A DNA stretch of 7,543 nt. It comes from Bacillota bacterium (GTDB lineage: Bacteria; Bacillota_E; JAJZYS01; JAJYTV01). Shown here piece by piece: positions 1 to 5,811 of the stretch. Position 1 is the stretch's first letter. Each line of letters starts with the position of its first letter. The notes beneath the pieces are model-generated. The model saw only the letters and a list, made by a program, of their open reading frames with translations, was not told the origin of the DNA and ran no database searches. The DNA lies in assembly GCA_021845645.1 (NCBI GenBank), contig JAJZVM010000185.1:1-7543 (forward strand), read 5' to 3'. The position numbers were made by a program, and so were the translations under genes.

Positions 1-24
1 CTCGAGGGCTGAGCGAGGCGACGC

Positions 25-60
25 GGCTGCGGCGGCCTGCGACGGCAGGCCGCCGCAGCC
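25..60 (+). terminator. Perfect 16-bp GC-rich hairpin, probable terminator of an upstream gene
   Basis: The left arm GGCTGCGGCGGCCTGC (25-40), a 4-base loop GACG (41-44) and the right arm GCAGGCCGCCGCAGCC (45-60) pair without a mismatch. No T-tract follows, so this would be a GC-only, U-less type of terminator. A TGA at 10-12, read in frame 1 after Leu-Glu-Gly, could be the end of an upstream gene and would place the hairpin 12 bases after that stop. The hairpin touches the GTG at 61 used as the transporter start, so it could also affect translation of that gene. The structure is certain; the role is inferred. Confidence 0.6.
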
Positions 61-1287
61 GTGCGTAGGAGGCTGTGCGATACGGCAGGGCAGAGTCTGG
101 CGGAACGGACGGGGCATACGGCGGAGCGGCTGAGCTGGCTCGGCTACGCCGTGATCGGCCTGATGGCGACCGCGTACGGATCCGCCCTGCCTGAGCTCGT
201 CCACCAGCTGCGGGCGAGCTACGGCGAGTTGTCGCTGCTCTTCGCGATGCAGTCGCTCGGGAACACGGTGACCTACTTCTACGCGAACCACCTGGTCGAC
301 CGCCATGGCACCCGCCAGGTGCTCCTCCTCGGGTTCTGGCTCTTCGTCATCTCGACAGGACTTCTGCCGCTCGTGCCGAGCTTTGCGACCTGGGTCCTGC
401 TGGCGTTCGTGGCCGGTGTGGCCTTTGCGCTCGTGGACGTCGGCGGCTCGCGCCTCGTTTCGGATCTGTACCGCGGTCAGCAGGCGCAGGCGTTCAACCG
501 CCTGAACCTGTGGTTCGGCGTCGGTGCCATCTCCGCCCCGCTGACCGTAGGTTTGCTCAACGGCACCGGCATGCCCGTGGCACTGGTCTTCGGCCTGGCC
601 GCGGGGCTGGCGCTGGTCGGCGCCATCGGCATGCTGGCACTTCGCGACGTGCCGGGCGAGCCGGCGCAGCCCGGGGAGGGACTGCGCGGCAACTTCGAAC
701 TCTGGCGCGAGGCGGGCTGGCTCCGCACCCTGACGTGGCTCGTCTTTCTCTATGTCGCGGCCGAGAGCGGCTTCTCGGCCTGGGTCGCCGCGTTCGTCCA
801 CGTCCGCTCGGGTCTGCCGGACGCCGTCGCCTCGCTCTATCCCGCGGCCTATCAGTTCGGTCTGACGGTGGTTCGGATCCTGATCGGCCCCCGTCTTCCC
901 TTCCTGCGCCTGGAGCGCGTCCTGCTGGTGGGCGGGACGGCAGCGGTGGGAGCGAGTGGCATCGTCGTCGCCTTCGGCCATCTGCCGTTCGTCGTGCTGG
1001 TCGGCGCCGCCCTGACCGGAGCCTGCCTGGGGCCGGCGTTCCCCATCGTGCTCACCGTGGCGGGACGCGAGGCACCGCGCCGCGAGGGTCAGGCCTTCTT
1101 CTTCATCTTCACGTCGCTGGCCGTCGCGGCGCTCTTGGTGCCCTGGGCGGAGGGACAGATCTTCACGCAGGTGCCGGAACTGGCGATGGCGGTCACCTCC
1201 CTGCTGGCGGCGGGCGTGGCGCTCACGGCGGCCCGCCTTGGCCTGCAGACGTCCGCCCTGCCGCCGGACGTGTCCCGCAAGGCTTGA
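61..1287 (+). CDS. MFS transporter, 12 predicted helices, substrate unknown
   Basis: This encodes a 408-residue integral membrane protein of the major facilitator superfamily, which would move a small solute across the cytoplasmic membrane by a rocker-switch mechanism. The first helix is near residues 26-46. The loop after helix 2 holds the MFS motif A-like NHLVDRHGTRQVLL, near residues 77-90. A polar linker around residues 196-218 separates the two six-helix halves. The segment YVAAESGFSAWVAAFV near residue 230 and the GPAFPIVLT segment near 325 resemble the fucose permease-like branch, but I cannot name a substrate. The length suits the family. The start is uncertain: GTG at 61 follows directly on the hairpin with no ribosome binding site, while an AGGAGG lies just inside the frame at 67-72 with no ATG, GTG or TTG in frame at a suitable distance. 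It is separated by 102 bases from the desulfurase gene. Confidence 0.88.
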   Translation: MRRRLCDTAGQSLAERTGHTAERLSWLGYAVIGLMATAYGSALPELVHQLRASYGELSLLFAMQSLGNTVTYFYANHLVDRHGTRQVLLLGFWLFVISTGLLPLVPSFATWVLLAFVAGVAFALVDVGGSRLVSDLYRGQQAQAFNRLNLWFGVGAISAPLTVGLLNGTGMPVALVFGLAAGLALVGAIGMLALRDVPGEPAQPGEGLRGNFELWREAGWLRTLTWLVFLYVAAESGFSAWVAAFVHVRSGLPDAVASLYPAAYQFGLTVVRILIGPRLPFLRLERVLLVGGTAAVGASGIVVAFGHLPFVVLVGAALTGACLGPAFPIVLTVAGREAPRREGQAFFFIFTSLAVAALLVPWAEGQIFTQVPELAMAVTSLLAAGVALTAARLGLQTSALPPDVSRKA

Positions 1288-1290
1288 GGC

Positions 1291-1307
1291 TTGGCACGAC
1301 GCCTGCC
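1291..1307 (+). promoter_or_regulatory. Candidate sigma-54 (-24/-12) promoter upstream of the desulfurase gene
   Basis: TTGGCACGACGCCTGCC matches the RpoN consensus TTGGCACG-N4-TTGC except for one base (C for the first T of the -12 element). The key GG (1293-1294) and GC (1305-1306) are 12 bases apart, as required. The site starts 4 bases after the transporter stop, in non-coding sequence, and points at the next gene. It would start transcription near position 1317 and leave a leader of about 70 bases. No rpoN gene or activator is in view, so use of the site is an inference. Confidence 0.4.
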
Positions 1308-1379
1308 CCAGAATTTCCCTAAACGGCAGGATCGCGCCGCTAGGGGGCGAACACCCGCACGGTGGGGATCGGCGAAGGC

Positions 1380-1385
1380 GGTGAG
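1380..1385 (+). promoter_or_regulatory. Ribosome binding site that sets the desulfurase start
   Basis: GGTGAG lies 4 bases before ATG 1390 and matches the 3' side of the GGAGGTGA Shine-Dalgarno consensus. The same frame is open further upstream, to TTG 1291 and GTG 1381, but the 1291-1389 stretch has no protein-family character and contains promoter-like sequence. ATG 1390 is therefore preferred, with GTG 1381 as the second choice. Confidence 0.5.
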
Positions 1386-1389
1386 CCTG

Positions 1390-2787
1390 ATGACATGGCA
1401 GGTGGAGCTTCGCCAGGAAGCCTACTGGTGGCGCCGACAGGTGGTCGGCGTCGAGCAGCAGGTAGACCTGCTCGGTGGACATCGCAGCACCTACGTGAAC
1501 CTCGACAACGCTGGAACGACGCCCATGCTTCACAGTGTGCGGGAGGCTCTGCGACAGGCGGAGGAGATGTATGGGAGCCCGCATCCCAGCGCCGGCCATC
1601 GGGCCAGACGCTCCCTGGAGCTCTACGAGCAGGCGCGCGCCGAGGTGCTGCGGTTCGTCGGCGCCGTGGACGGGACGCGGGTCGCCCTGTTCACGAAGAG
1701 CGCCACCGAAGCGGTGAACAAGCTTGCGGCCGAGTTTTCGTTCGCGGCGGGCGATGTCGTCGTGCTCAGCGAGATGGAACATCACGCGAACCTTTTGCCA
1801 TGGCGCGGTCGGGCGAAGATCCTGTACCTGCCGGTGGACGTCGAGGGCCGATTGGATCTGGATGCCCTGCCGAAGCTCCTGGAGCGCCACCGCGGACATG
1901 TGCGGCTGGTGGCGATCGCGGGGGCTTCAAACGTCACGGGCTATGTGAGCGACGTGCACCTGGCCGCCGAGATCGCGCACCGCTACGGCGCCAGGATCTT
2001 CGTCGACGCGGCACAACTTGCGGGTCACCGGACGATCGACATGGGCGACGCAGGCGACCCGAGCTCGATCGACTTTCTGTCTCTCAGCGGCTACAAGCTG
2101 TACGCTCCGTACGGCATTGGTGCCTTGATCGGACCGAAGGAGTTCTTCCGCAGGGGCGCTCCCGATCTCAAAGGCGGCGGGGCGATCCGCTTCGTCAGTC
2201 TCGAGGACGTGCTTTGGAACGAGCCGCCAGCGCGCGAGGAGGCGGGTTCGCAGAACGTCTTCGGCGCCGTGGCACTGGCCGCGGCCCTGCGCACCTTGCA
2301 GGCCATCGGCATGGACCGTGTCGCCGCCCGGGAGGAGCAGCTTCTGGCCTATGCCTTGGACAGGATCGAGGAGGTCCCGGGCGTGGAGGTGCTGGGCAGC
2401 GCAAGCCGCGAAGAGCGTCTTGGCATCGTCGCGTTCCAGATCCACGGCGTGCCGTCGCGACTCGTCGCGGCGACGCTCGGCTGGGAGTGGGGCATCGGCG
2501 CGCGTGCCGGGTGCTTCTGCGCGAGTCCCTACGTGATGCGACTCCTTGGCCTCAACCGGCAAGAAGTCGAGCGCCTGCGGGACCGCATGCTGGACGGGGC
2601 GCGCGATGAGCTGCCGGCTGCGGTGCGCGTGAGTCTTGGCCTCTATAATGTGGAGCAGGAGATCGACCGATTGCATGACGCCATCCGTGCGATCCGCCTG
2701 GGCGAGTTCAAGGGCCGCTACGCGCTGCAGCCGGCTACGGGGGAATACCTGCTGGATGCCGCCGACGACATTGGCCGTACCCTGTAG
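1390..2787 (+). CDS. Class V PLP-dependent aminotransferase, cysteine desulfurase-like
   Basis: This 465-residue cytoplasmic enzyme has the fold of SufS/Csd cysteine desulfurases, which take sulfur from cysteine as an enzyme persulfide and release alanine. Counting from ATG 1390, the landmarks are the LDNAGTTP substrate loop (38-45), FTKSATEAVN (101-110), EMEHHANLLPW with the PLP-stacking histidine (128-138), the VDAAQ motif with cofactor Asp (205-209), SLSGYK with the PLP lysine at 236, and RAGCFCASP (372-380). The cysteine at 377 aligns with the catalytic Cys of SufS. RVSLGLYN (413-420) is the usual C-terminal signature of the family. Two details differ from standard SufS: the SGHK motif reads SGYK, and RTGHHCA reads RAGCFCA. 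There is also a tail of about 45 residues after the signature, and an N-terminal leader of about 35 residues before the substrate loop. No sufBCDU or isc genes are nearby, so the sulfur acceptor is unknown. A related class V reaction cannot be excluded. Confidence 0.85.
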   Translation: MTWQVELRQEAYWWRRQVVGVEQQVDLLGGHRSTYVNLDNAGTTPMLHSVREALRQAEEMYGSPHPSAGHRARRSLELYEQARAEVLRFVGAVDGTRVALFTKSATEAVNKLAAEFSFAAGDVVVLSEMEHHANLLPWRGRAKILYLPVDVEGRLDLDALPKLLERHRGHVRLVAIAGASNVTGYVSDVHLAAEIAHRYGARIFVDAAQLAGHRTIDMGDAGDPSSIDFLSLSGYKLYAPYGIGALIGPKEFFRRGAPDLKGGGAIRFVSLEDVLWNEPPAREEAGSQNVFGAVALAAALRTLQAIGMDRVAAREEQLLAYALDRIEEVPGVEVLGSASREERLGIVAFQIHGVPSRLVAATLGWEWGIGARAGCFCASPYVMRLLGLNRQEVERLRDRMLDGARDELPAAVRVSLGLYNVEQEIDRLHDAIRAIRLGEFKGRYALQPATGEYLLDAADDIGRTL

Positions 2788-2814
2788 GGGAAGACGTTTG
2801 GGCCCTTCGGCGAT

Positions 2815-2824
2815 GGGGGAAGGA
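2815..2824 (+). promoter_or_regulatory. Ribosome binding site of murB
   Basis: The purine run GGGGGAAGGA stands directly before ATG 2826 and supports that start. The in-frame TTG at 2835 is a weaker alternative. The site lies within the 38-base gap after the desulfurase stop, where I see no terminator, so murB is probably read from the same transcript. Confidence 0.5.
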
Positions 2825-2825
2825 C

Positions 2826-3908
2826 ATGAAACCATTGCAGACGCTGCGCGAGCAGGTACCGCTCGCGCCTCTGACGACGATCCAGCTCGGGGGTCCCGCC
2901 CGTTACTTTGCCGCCGTCCGTACCGTGGCGGAACTTGCCGAGGCCTTGGCCTGGGCCGACAGCCAGGGCCTGCCGGTGCAACTGCTGGGTGGAGGTAGCA
3001 ACACGGTCTTCGCGGACGAAGGGTTCGCGGGGGTCGTGCTTCAAGTGGCCGCGCGCGGCTTCACCTTCAGGGAGAGGGGCGGGGACGTCGTCTGCGTGGC
3101 CAGGGCGGGCACGGAGTGGGACGACCTGGTGGCGGCGGCAACGGCGCGAGGGCTTGGCGGTATCGAGTGCCTTTCCGGCATCCCCGGCAGCGTCGGGGCG
3201 ACACCGGTCCAGAATGTCGGCGCCTATGGCCAGGAAGTGGCGGAGCGTCTGCTCTGGGTGCAGGTATTCGAGCGGGAGAGCGGAAAGGTGCGCCGGCTCA
3301 AAGGTGAGGCGTGCGGCTTCGGCTATCGCCAGAGCCGCTTCAAGGGTGCGGACCGCGACCGCTTCGTGATTCTCAGCGTCGCCCTTCGCCTATCGCCGGA
3401 CGCGTCCCCGCACCTCGACTACAGGGAGGTTGCGGAGCGTGCGGCGAGCCTCGGGGTCGACAGGATGGCGCCGGGCGAGGCCCTGACGGCGGTGCGGCGC
3501 ATCGTGCTCGAGCTCCGCCGAGGCAAGTCCATGTTGCGCGACCCGGACGACGAGAACGCCCGCTCGGTGGGATCGTTCTTCCTCAACCCCGTGCTGTCGC
3601 CAGGAGCTTTCGCCGCCTTGCGCGAGCGACTGGGCCCATTGGCCGACGCGGCCCCGGTCTACCCGGCACCGGACGGCGTCAAGGTGTCGGCGGCCTGGCT
3701 GATCGGCGCCGCCGGCTTCAACCGAGGCCAGCGCCACGGCGGTGTCGGCATTTCGGAGCGCCATGCGCTGGCCCTTGTGAACCTGGGCGGCAGCACCCGG
3801 GAACTGCTCGGCCTCGCCGAGGAGATCCACCGCGGCGTCTGGGAGCGATTCGGGGTAGGGCTGCAGCCAGAACCGGTCATCGTGCCATACGATCCGCGCC
3901 GCCCCTGA
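2826..3908 (+). CDS. murB: UDP-N-acetylenolpyruvoylglucosamine reductase (MurB), type I
   Basis: MurB reduces UDP-N-acetylglucosamine enolpyruvate to UDP-N-acetylmuramate with NADPH and FAD, the second committed step of peptidoglycan synthesis in the cytoplasm. The 360-residue protein shows an N-terminal PLTTIQLGGPARYF (15-28), the FAD-binding LLGGGSNTVF (53-62), GIPGSVGATPVQNVGAYGQE (118-137), FGYRQSRFKG with the catalytic arginine at 168, RSVGSFFLNPV with the proton-donor serine at 250, and LQPEP with the catalytic glutamate at 349. These correspond to E. coli Arg159, Ser229 and Glu325. The length and the long region between the Arg and Ser motifs mark it as type I, as in E. coli and mycobacteria, rather than the shorter type II of most Bacillota. 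It follows the desulfurase gene after 38 bases and is not in a visible mur/fts cluster. Confidence 0.96.
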   Translation: MKPLQTLREQVPLAPLTTIQLGGPARYFAAVRTVAELAEALAWADSQGLPVQLLGGGSNTVFADEGFAGVVLQVAARGFTFRERGGDVVCVARAGTEWDDLVAAATARGLGGIECLSGIPGSVGATPVQNVGAYGQEVAERLLWVQVFERESGKVRRLKGEACGFGYRQSRFKGADRDRFVILSVALRLSPDASPHLDYREVAERAASLGVDRMAPGEALTAVRRIVLELRRGKSMLRDPDDENARSVGSFFLNPVLSPGAFAALRERLGPLADAAPVYPAPDGVKVSAAWLIGAAGFNRGQRHGGVGISERHALALVNLGGSTRELLGLAEEIHRGVWERFGVGLQPEPVIVPYDPRRP

Positions 3909-3924
3909 AGGCGCGTGGAACAGC

Positions 3925-3957
3925 ACGGCCGCCGTCCCCGAGGGGATCGGCGGCCGT
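3925..3957 (+). terminator. Strong hairpin after murB, possibly bidirectional
   Basis: ACGGCCGCCG (3925-3934) pairs perfectly with CGGCGGCCGT (3948-3957). Inside it TCCCC pairs with GGGGA across a two-base turn, leaving one bulged T. The hairpin starts 17 bases after the murB stop and lies between convergent genes. No T-rich tract follows on either strand, so a strictly intrinsic mechanism is not proven; as a GC-only stem it may still end transcription from both sides. Confidence 0.65.
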
Positions 3958-3978
3958 CGTCATGACGGGCGTATACGC
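3958..3978. repeat. Two adjacent 10-bp palindromes
   Basis: CGTCATGACG (3958-3967) and GCGTATACGC (3969-3978) are each perfect palindromes, one base apart, and the first abuts the terminator hairpin. They could extend the terminator structure or be protein-binding sites. No gene starts here on either strand, which argues against a promoter operator. Confidence 0.55.
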
Positions 3979-3986
3979 AGGGGAGT

Positions 3987-4004
3987 CCCTCAACTTAGGT
4001 GCAG
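3987..4004. repeat. Direct repeat, copy 1 (18 bp, imperfect)
   Basis: CCCTCAACTTAGGTGCAG matches the copy at 4157-4174 at 15 of 18 positions, including an unbroken 11-base identity at the left end. On the minus strand this copy contains the last codons and the TGA stop of the small membrane-peptide frame. Confidence 0.6.
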
Positions 4005-4106
4005 CGGTCGACCCAGCATCAGGAGGACGCCGGAGACGCCGAGCACGAAAAGAAATGTCAGCAGCAAGGCGTTTTGCAGCACATACGATCGCCGGATCGC
4101 TCGCAA
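3990..4106 (-). CDS. Putative small single-pass membrane peptide (38 residues)
   Basis: A minus-strand frame starting at TTG 4106-4104 and ending at TGA 3992-3990 encodes 38 residues: a basic head (MRAIRRSY), a hydrophobic stretch of about 22 residues (beginning VLQNALLLTFLF and ending GVLLMLG), and a short tail RPLHLS. The head-then-helix pattern fits a single membrane helix with the N-terminus inside the cell. A Shine-Dalgarno sequence GAGGTGA (4113-4119) stands 6 bases before the TTG. An in-frame GTG at 4112-4110 would add two residues but is too close to that site. The frame starts 76 bases after the glpD stop with no terminator visible in between, so it may be the last gene of the glp transcript. 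I recognise no family. Third-position GC is lower than in the neighbours (about 70%). A chance hydrophobic frame remains possible. Confidence 0.42.
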   Translation of the reverse strand: MRAIRRSYVLQNALLLTFLFVLGVSGVLLMLGRPLHLS

Positions 4107-4156
4107 GTCCACTCACCTCGGTGGCTCAGTTGCCCTCGAACTGCGCCAAGCATAGG

Positions 4157-4174
4157 CCCTCAACTTAAAGGCAG
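4157..4174. repeat. Direct repeat, copy 2 (18 bp, imperfect)
   Basis: CCCTCAACTTAAAGGCAG matches the copy at 3987-4004 at 15 of 18 positions, 170 bp away. The two copies bracket the small membrane-peptide frame and its ribosome binding site. This copy begins 9 bases beyond the glpD stop. The enclosed segment shows no terminal inverted repeats. Confidence 0.6.
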
Positions 4175-4182
4175 TCTGAAGC

Positions 4183-5811
4183 TCATCTGAGAATCTCATC
4201 AGAGTGCGGGGCGCGCCATGAGAGCATCTCGGCCTCGAGCCGGCGCACCGCCTCGACCTCAGCTTCGCGCCTTGCCTCGGACCAGCCGAGCAGACGCCCC
4301 ATCTCGTCGGCATCGGCCTTGAGATGCTGCAGGGCGAAGTCGCCGCCGAAAAGCAGACGGTCGGTGCGGCGGCGGTAGACGTCCACGAGGTGCAGGGCGA
4401 ACTCCTCCGCCACCGCAAAGCGCAGGATGGCGCGATCGAGGCTGAAGCGAAGGTTGCCGGGGCCGACGCCCATCTGCAGGACCGTGGCCGCTTCGTCGCC
4501 ATAGGGGCCGAGGCGTTCCCGCAGGTCCGCCGCGCGGACGCCCGCGCGGCGGGCGGCCTGGCGCCAGCTGTCTTCGGCCATCGCCTCTCCCTGCGCTCCC
4601 GGCAGCGGCGACCTGCTCGCCGCGGCGGCGGCAGGGATCTGCGACCCTGGGTAGATGCGATCCAGGATGCGCTCGGCCATCGCGCGGAAGGCGGTGAGCT
4701 TGCCGCCGACCACGACGTGCATGCCCTCGCGCACCTCCACAAGGCGGTCCTCGCGCGATACCCGGCTCGCGCTGCGGCTGCGGCCGGGGCGCGCCAGCGG
4801 GCGGACGCCGCGCCAGGCGCCGATCACGTCGTGCTGACCGAGATGTGCCTCCGGGAAGGTGCGGCCTGCGGCCGCAAGGATGTACGCGGCCTCCCCGGCG
4901 GGGACGGTCGAACCGTCCAGCTCCTCCGTGAGGACGTCGGTCGTGCCGATGTAGGACCCCGTTCCGTAGGGCACCGCGAACATCATACGGCCGTCCGGTC
5001 CCCGCATGACCCACGCGGCTCCAAGGGGCAGGCGACCGCCGCGCAGGGCCAGGTGCGTGCCCGCGCTGTGCCGGACGAGCGGCGTGTGTCCCCCCTCGAG
5101 GAGGTTAAGCACGTCGTCCGTCCATGGGCCCACCGCGATCAGCAGGCGTCTTGCGCGCACAACGAACGTCTCGCCGCTTTCCTCGTCGCGGCAGGTCAGA
5201 CGGTGGAGGTCGCCCTCCCTCGCGAAGGCGCGCACCGGGGCGTAGTTCAGCAGTACGGTGCCCCGGGCGGACGCGTCGCGAAGGACGCTCAACGTGAGTC
5301 GCGCGTCGTCGGTGCGCGCATCGAGGTAGCGGGCGCCGCCCCGAAGGCCTTCGCGGCGCAGGAGCGGCATGGCATCGAGAAGATCGTGCGGCGCGAGACG
5401 CAGATCGATGTCCTCCCCGGCCGCGCCGCTCAGACGGCCGTAGAGGGCGACACCGGTGCGCACGAGCCACAAGGGGTCGGGGTCGCCGCGGTAGATCGGG
5501 AAGTAGAAGGGGAGGCCCTGGACGAGGTGCGGCGCCATGACGTGGCGCAAGAGTTCGCGTTCCTGGAGGGATTCGCGCACCAGCCGCACGTCGCCGAGTC
5601 GCAAGTAGCGCAGCCCGCCGTGGATCAGGCGGGTCGAGCGGCTCGACGTCCCCGAGGCGAAGTCCCGCGCCTCGCAGAGGACGGTCGTGAGGCCTCGCAG
5701 GCTGGCCTCGCGTGCCACGCCGGCGCCGGTGATGCCACCGCCGACGATGGCGAGGTCGAAGATCTCGCTCTGGGCTCGCCGCAGAGCGTGCTCGCGCAGC
5801 GGCGCCGTCAC
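4183..5811 (-). CDS. glpD: Aerobic glycerol-3-phosphate dehydrogenase (FAD)
   Basis: GlpD oxidises glycerol-3-phosphate to dihydroxyacetone phosphate at the inner face of the membrane and passes electrons to quinone. The 542-residue protein has the FAD-binding GGGITGAG (24-31), the family signature SRSTRLIHGGLRYL (57-70), GTTD (289-292), WRGVRPL (333-339) with the substrate-binding arginine, GGKLTAFRAMAE (369-380), and a C-terminal DAO_C-type helical domain (about 410-510) that ends in the usual RRT motif near 481. The length matches the family (E. coli about 500, B. subtilis about 555 residues). It starts with GTG at 5811-5809, overlapping the glpK stop by 4 bases (GTGA). GAGGG at 5824-5820, 8 bases upstream inside glpK, is its ribosome binding site, so it is translationally coupled to glpK. 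Confidence 0.96.
   Translation of the reverse strand: MTAPLREHALRRAQSEIFDLAIVGGGITGAGVAREASLRGLTTVLCEARDFASGTSSRSTRLIHGGLRYLRLGDVRLVRESLQERELLRHVMAPHLVQGLPFYFPIYRGDPDPLWLVRTGVALYGRLSGAAGEDIDLRLAPHDLLDAMPLLRREGLRGGARYLDARTDDARLTLSVLRDASARGTVLLNYAPVRAFAREGDLHRLTCRDEESGETFVVRARRLLIAVGPWTDDVLNLLEGGHTPLVRHSAGTHLALRGGRLPLGAAWVMRGPDGRMMFAVPYGTGSYIGTTDVLTEELDGSTVPAGEAAYILAAAGRTFPEAHLGQHDVIGAWRGVRPLARPGRSRSASRVSREDRLVEVREGMHVVVGGKLTAFRAMAERILDRIYPGSQIPAAAAASRSPLPGAQGEAMAEDSWRQAARRAGVRAADLRERLGPYGDEAATVLQMGVGPGNLRFSLDRAILRFAVAEEFALHLVDVYRRRTDRLLFGGDFALQHLKADADEMGRLLGWSEARREAEVEAVRRLEAEMLSWRAPHSDEILR

Noticed and set aside
75..191. Short frame from GTG 75 just after AGGAGG, considered as a leader peptide of the transporter gene
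   Set aside because: The spacing from AGGAGG to GTG is only 2 bases and the product has no notable features.
1302..1349. Small inverted repeats (CCTGCC/GGCAGG and CGCC/GGCG) in the leader of the desulfurase gene, considered as a riboswitch
   Set aside because: The stems are short with a long loop and match no riboswitch class that I know; they are expected by chance in GC-rich sequence.
1291..1389. N-terminal extension of the desulfurase to TTG 1291
   Set aside because: The extra 33 residues have no family match that I can see, no ribosome binding site precedes them, and the stretch carries promoter-like sequence.
1927..2835. A 302-codon minus-strand open frame opposite the desulfurase gene
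   Set aside because: It lies antisense to a gene with clear family motifs, and its composition shows no domain or ribosome binding site support.
3877..4116. A 79-codon minus-strand frame in the convergent gap starting at GTG 4116
   Set aside because: Its start lies inside the GAGGTGA site, it reads through the terminator hairpin into murB, and its product lacks coherent features. The alternative frame giving a membrane helix is better supported.
3311..4168. A 285-codon plus-strand frame overlapping the 3' half of murB and the convergent gap
   Set aside because: It is a shifted frame of murB with low-complexity Arg, Gly and Pro content, and it crosses the terminator hairpin.
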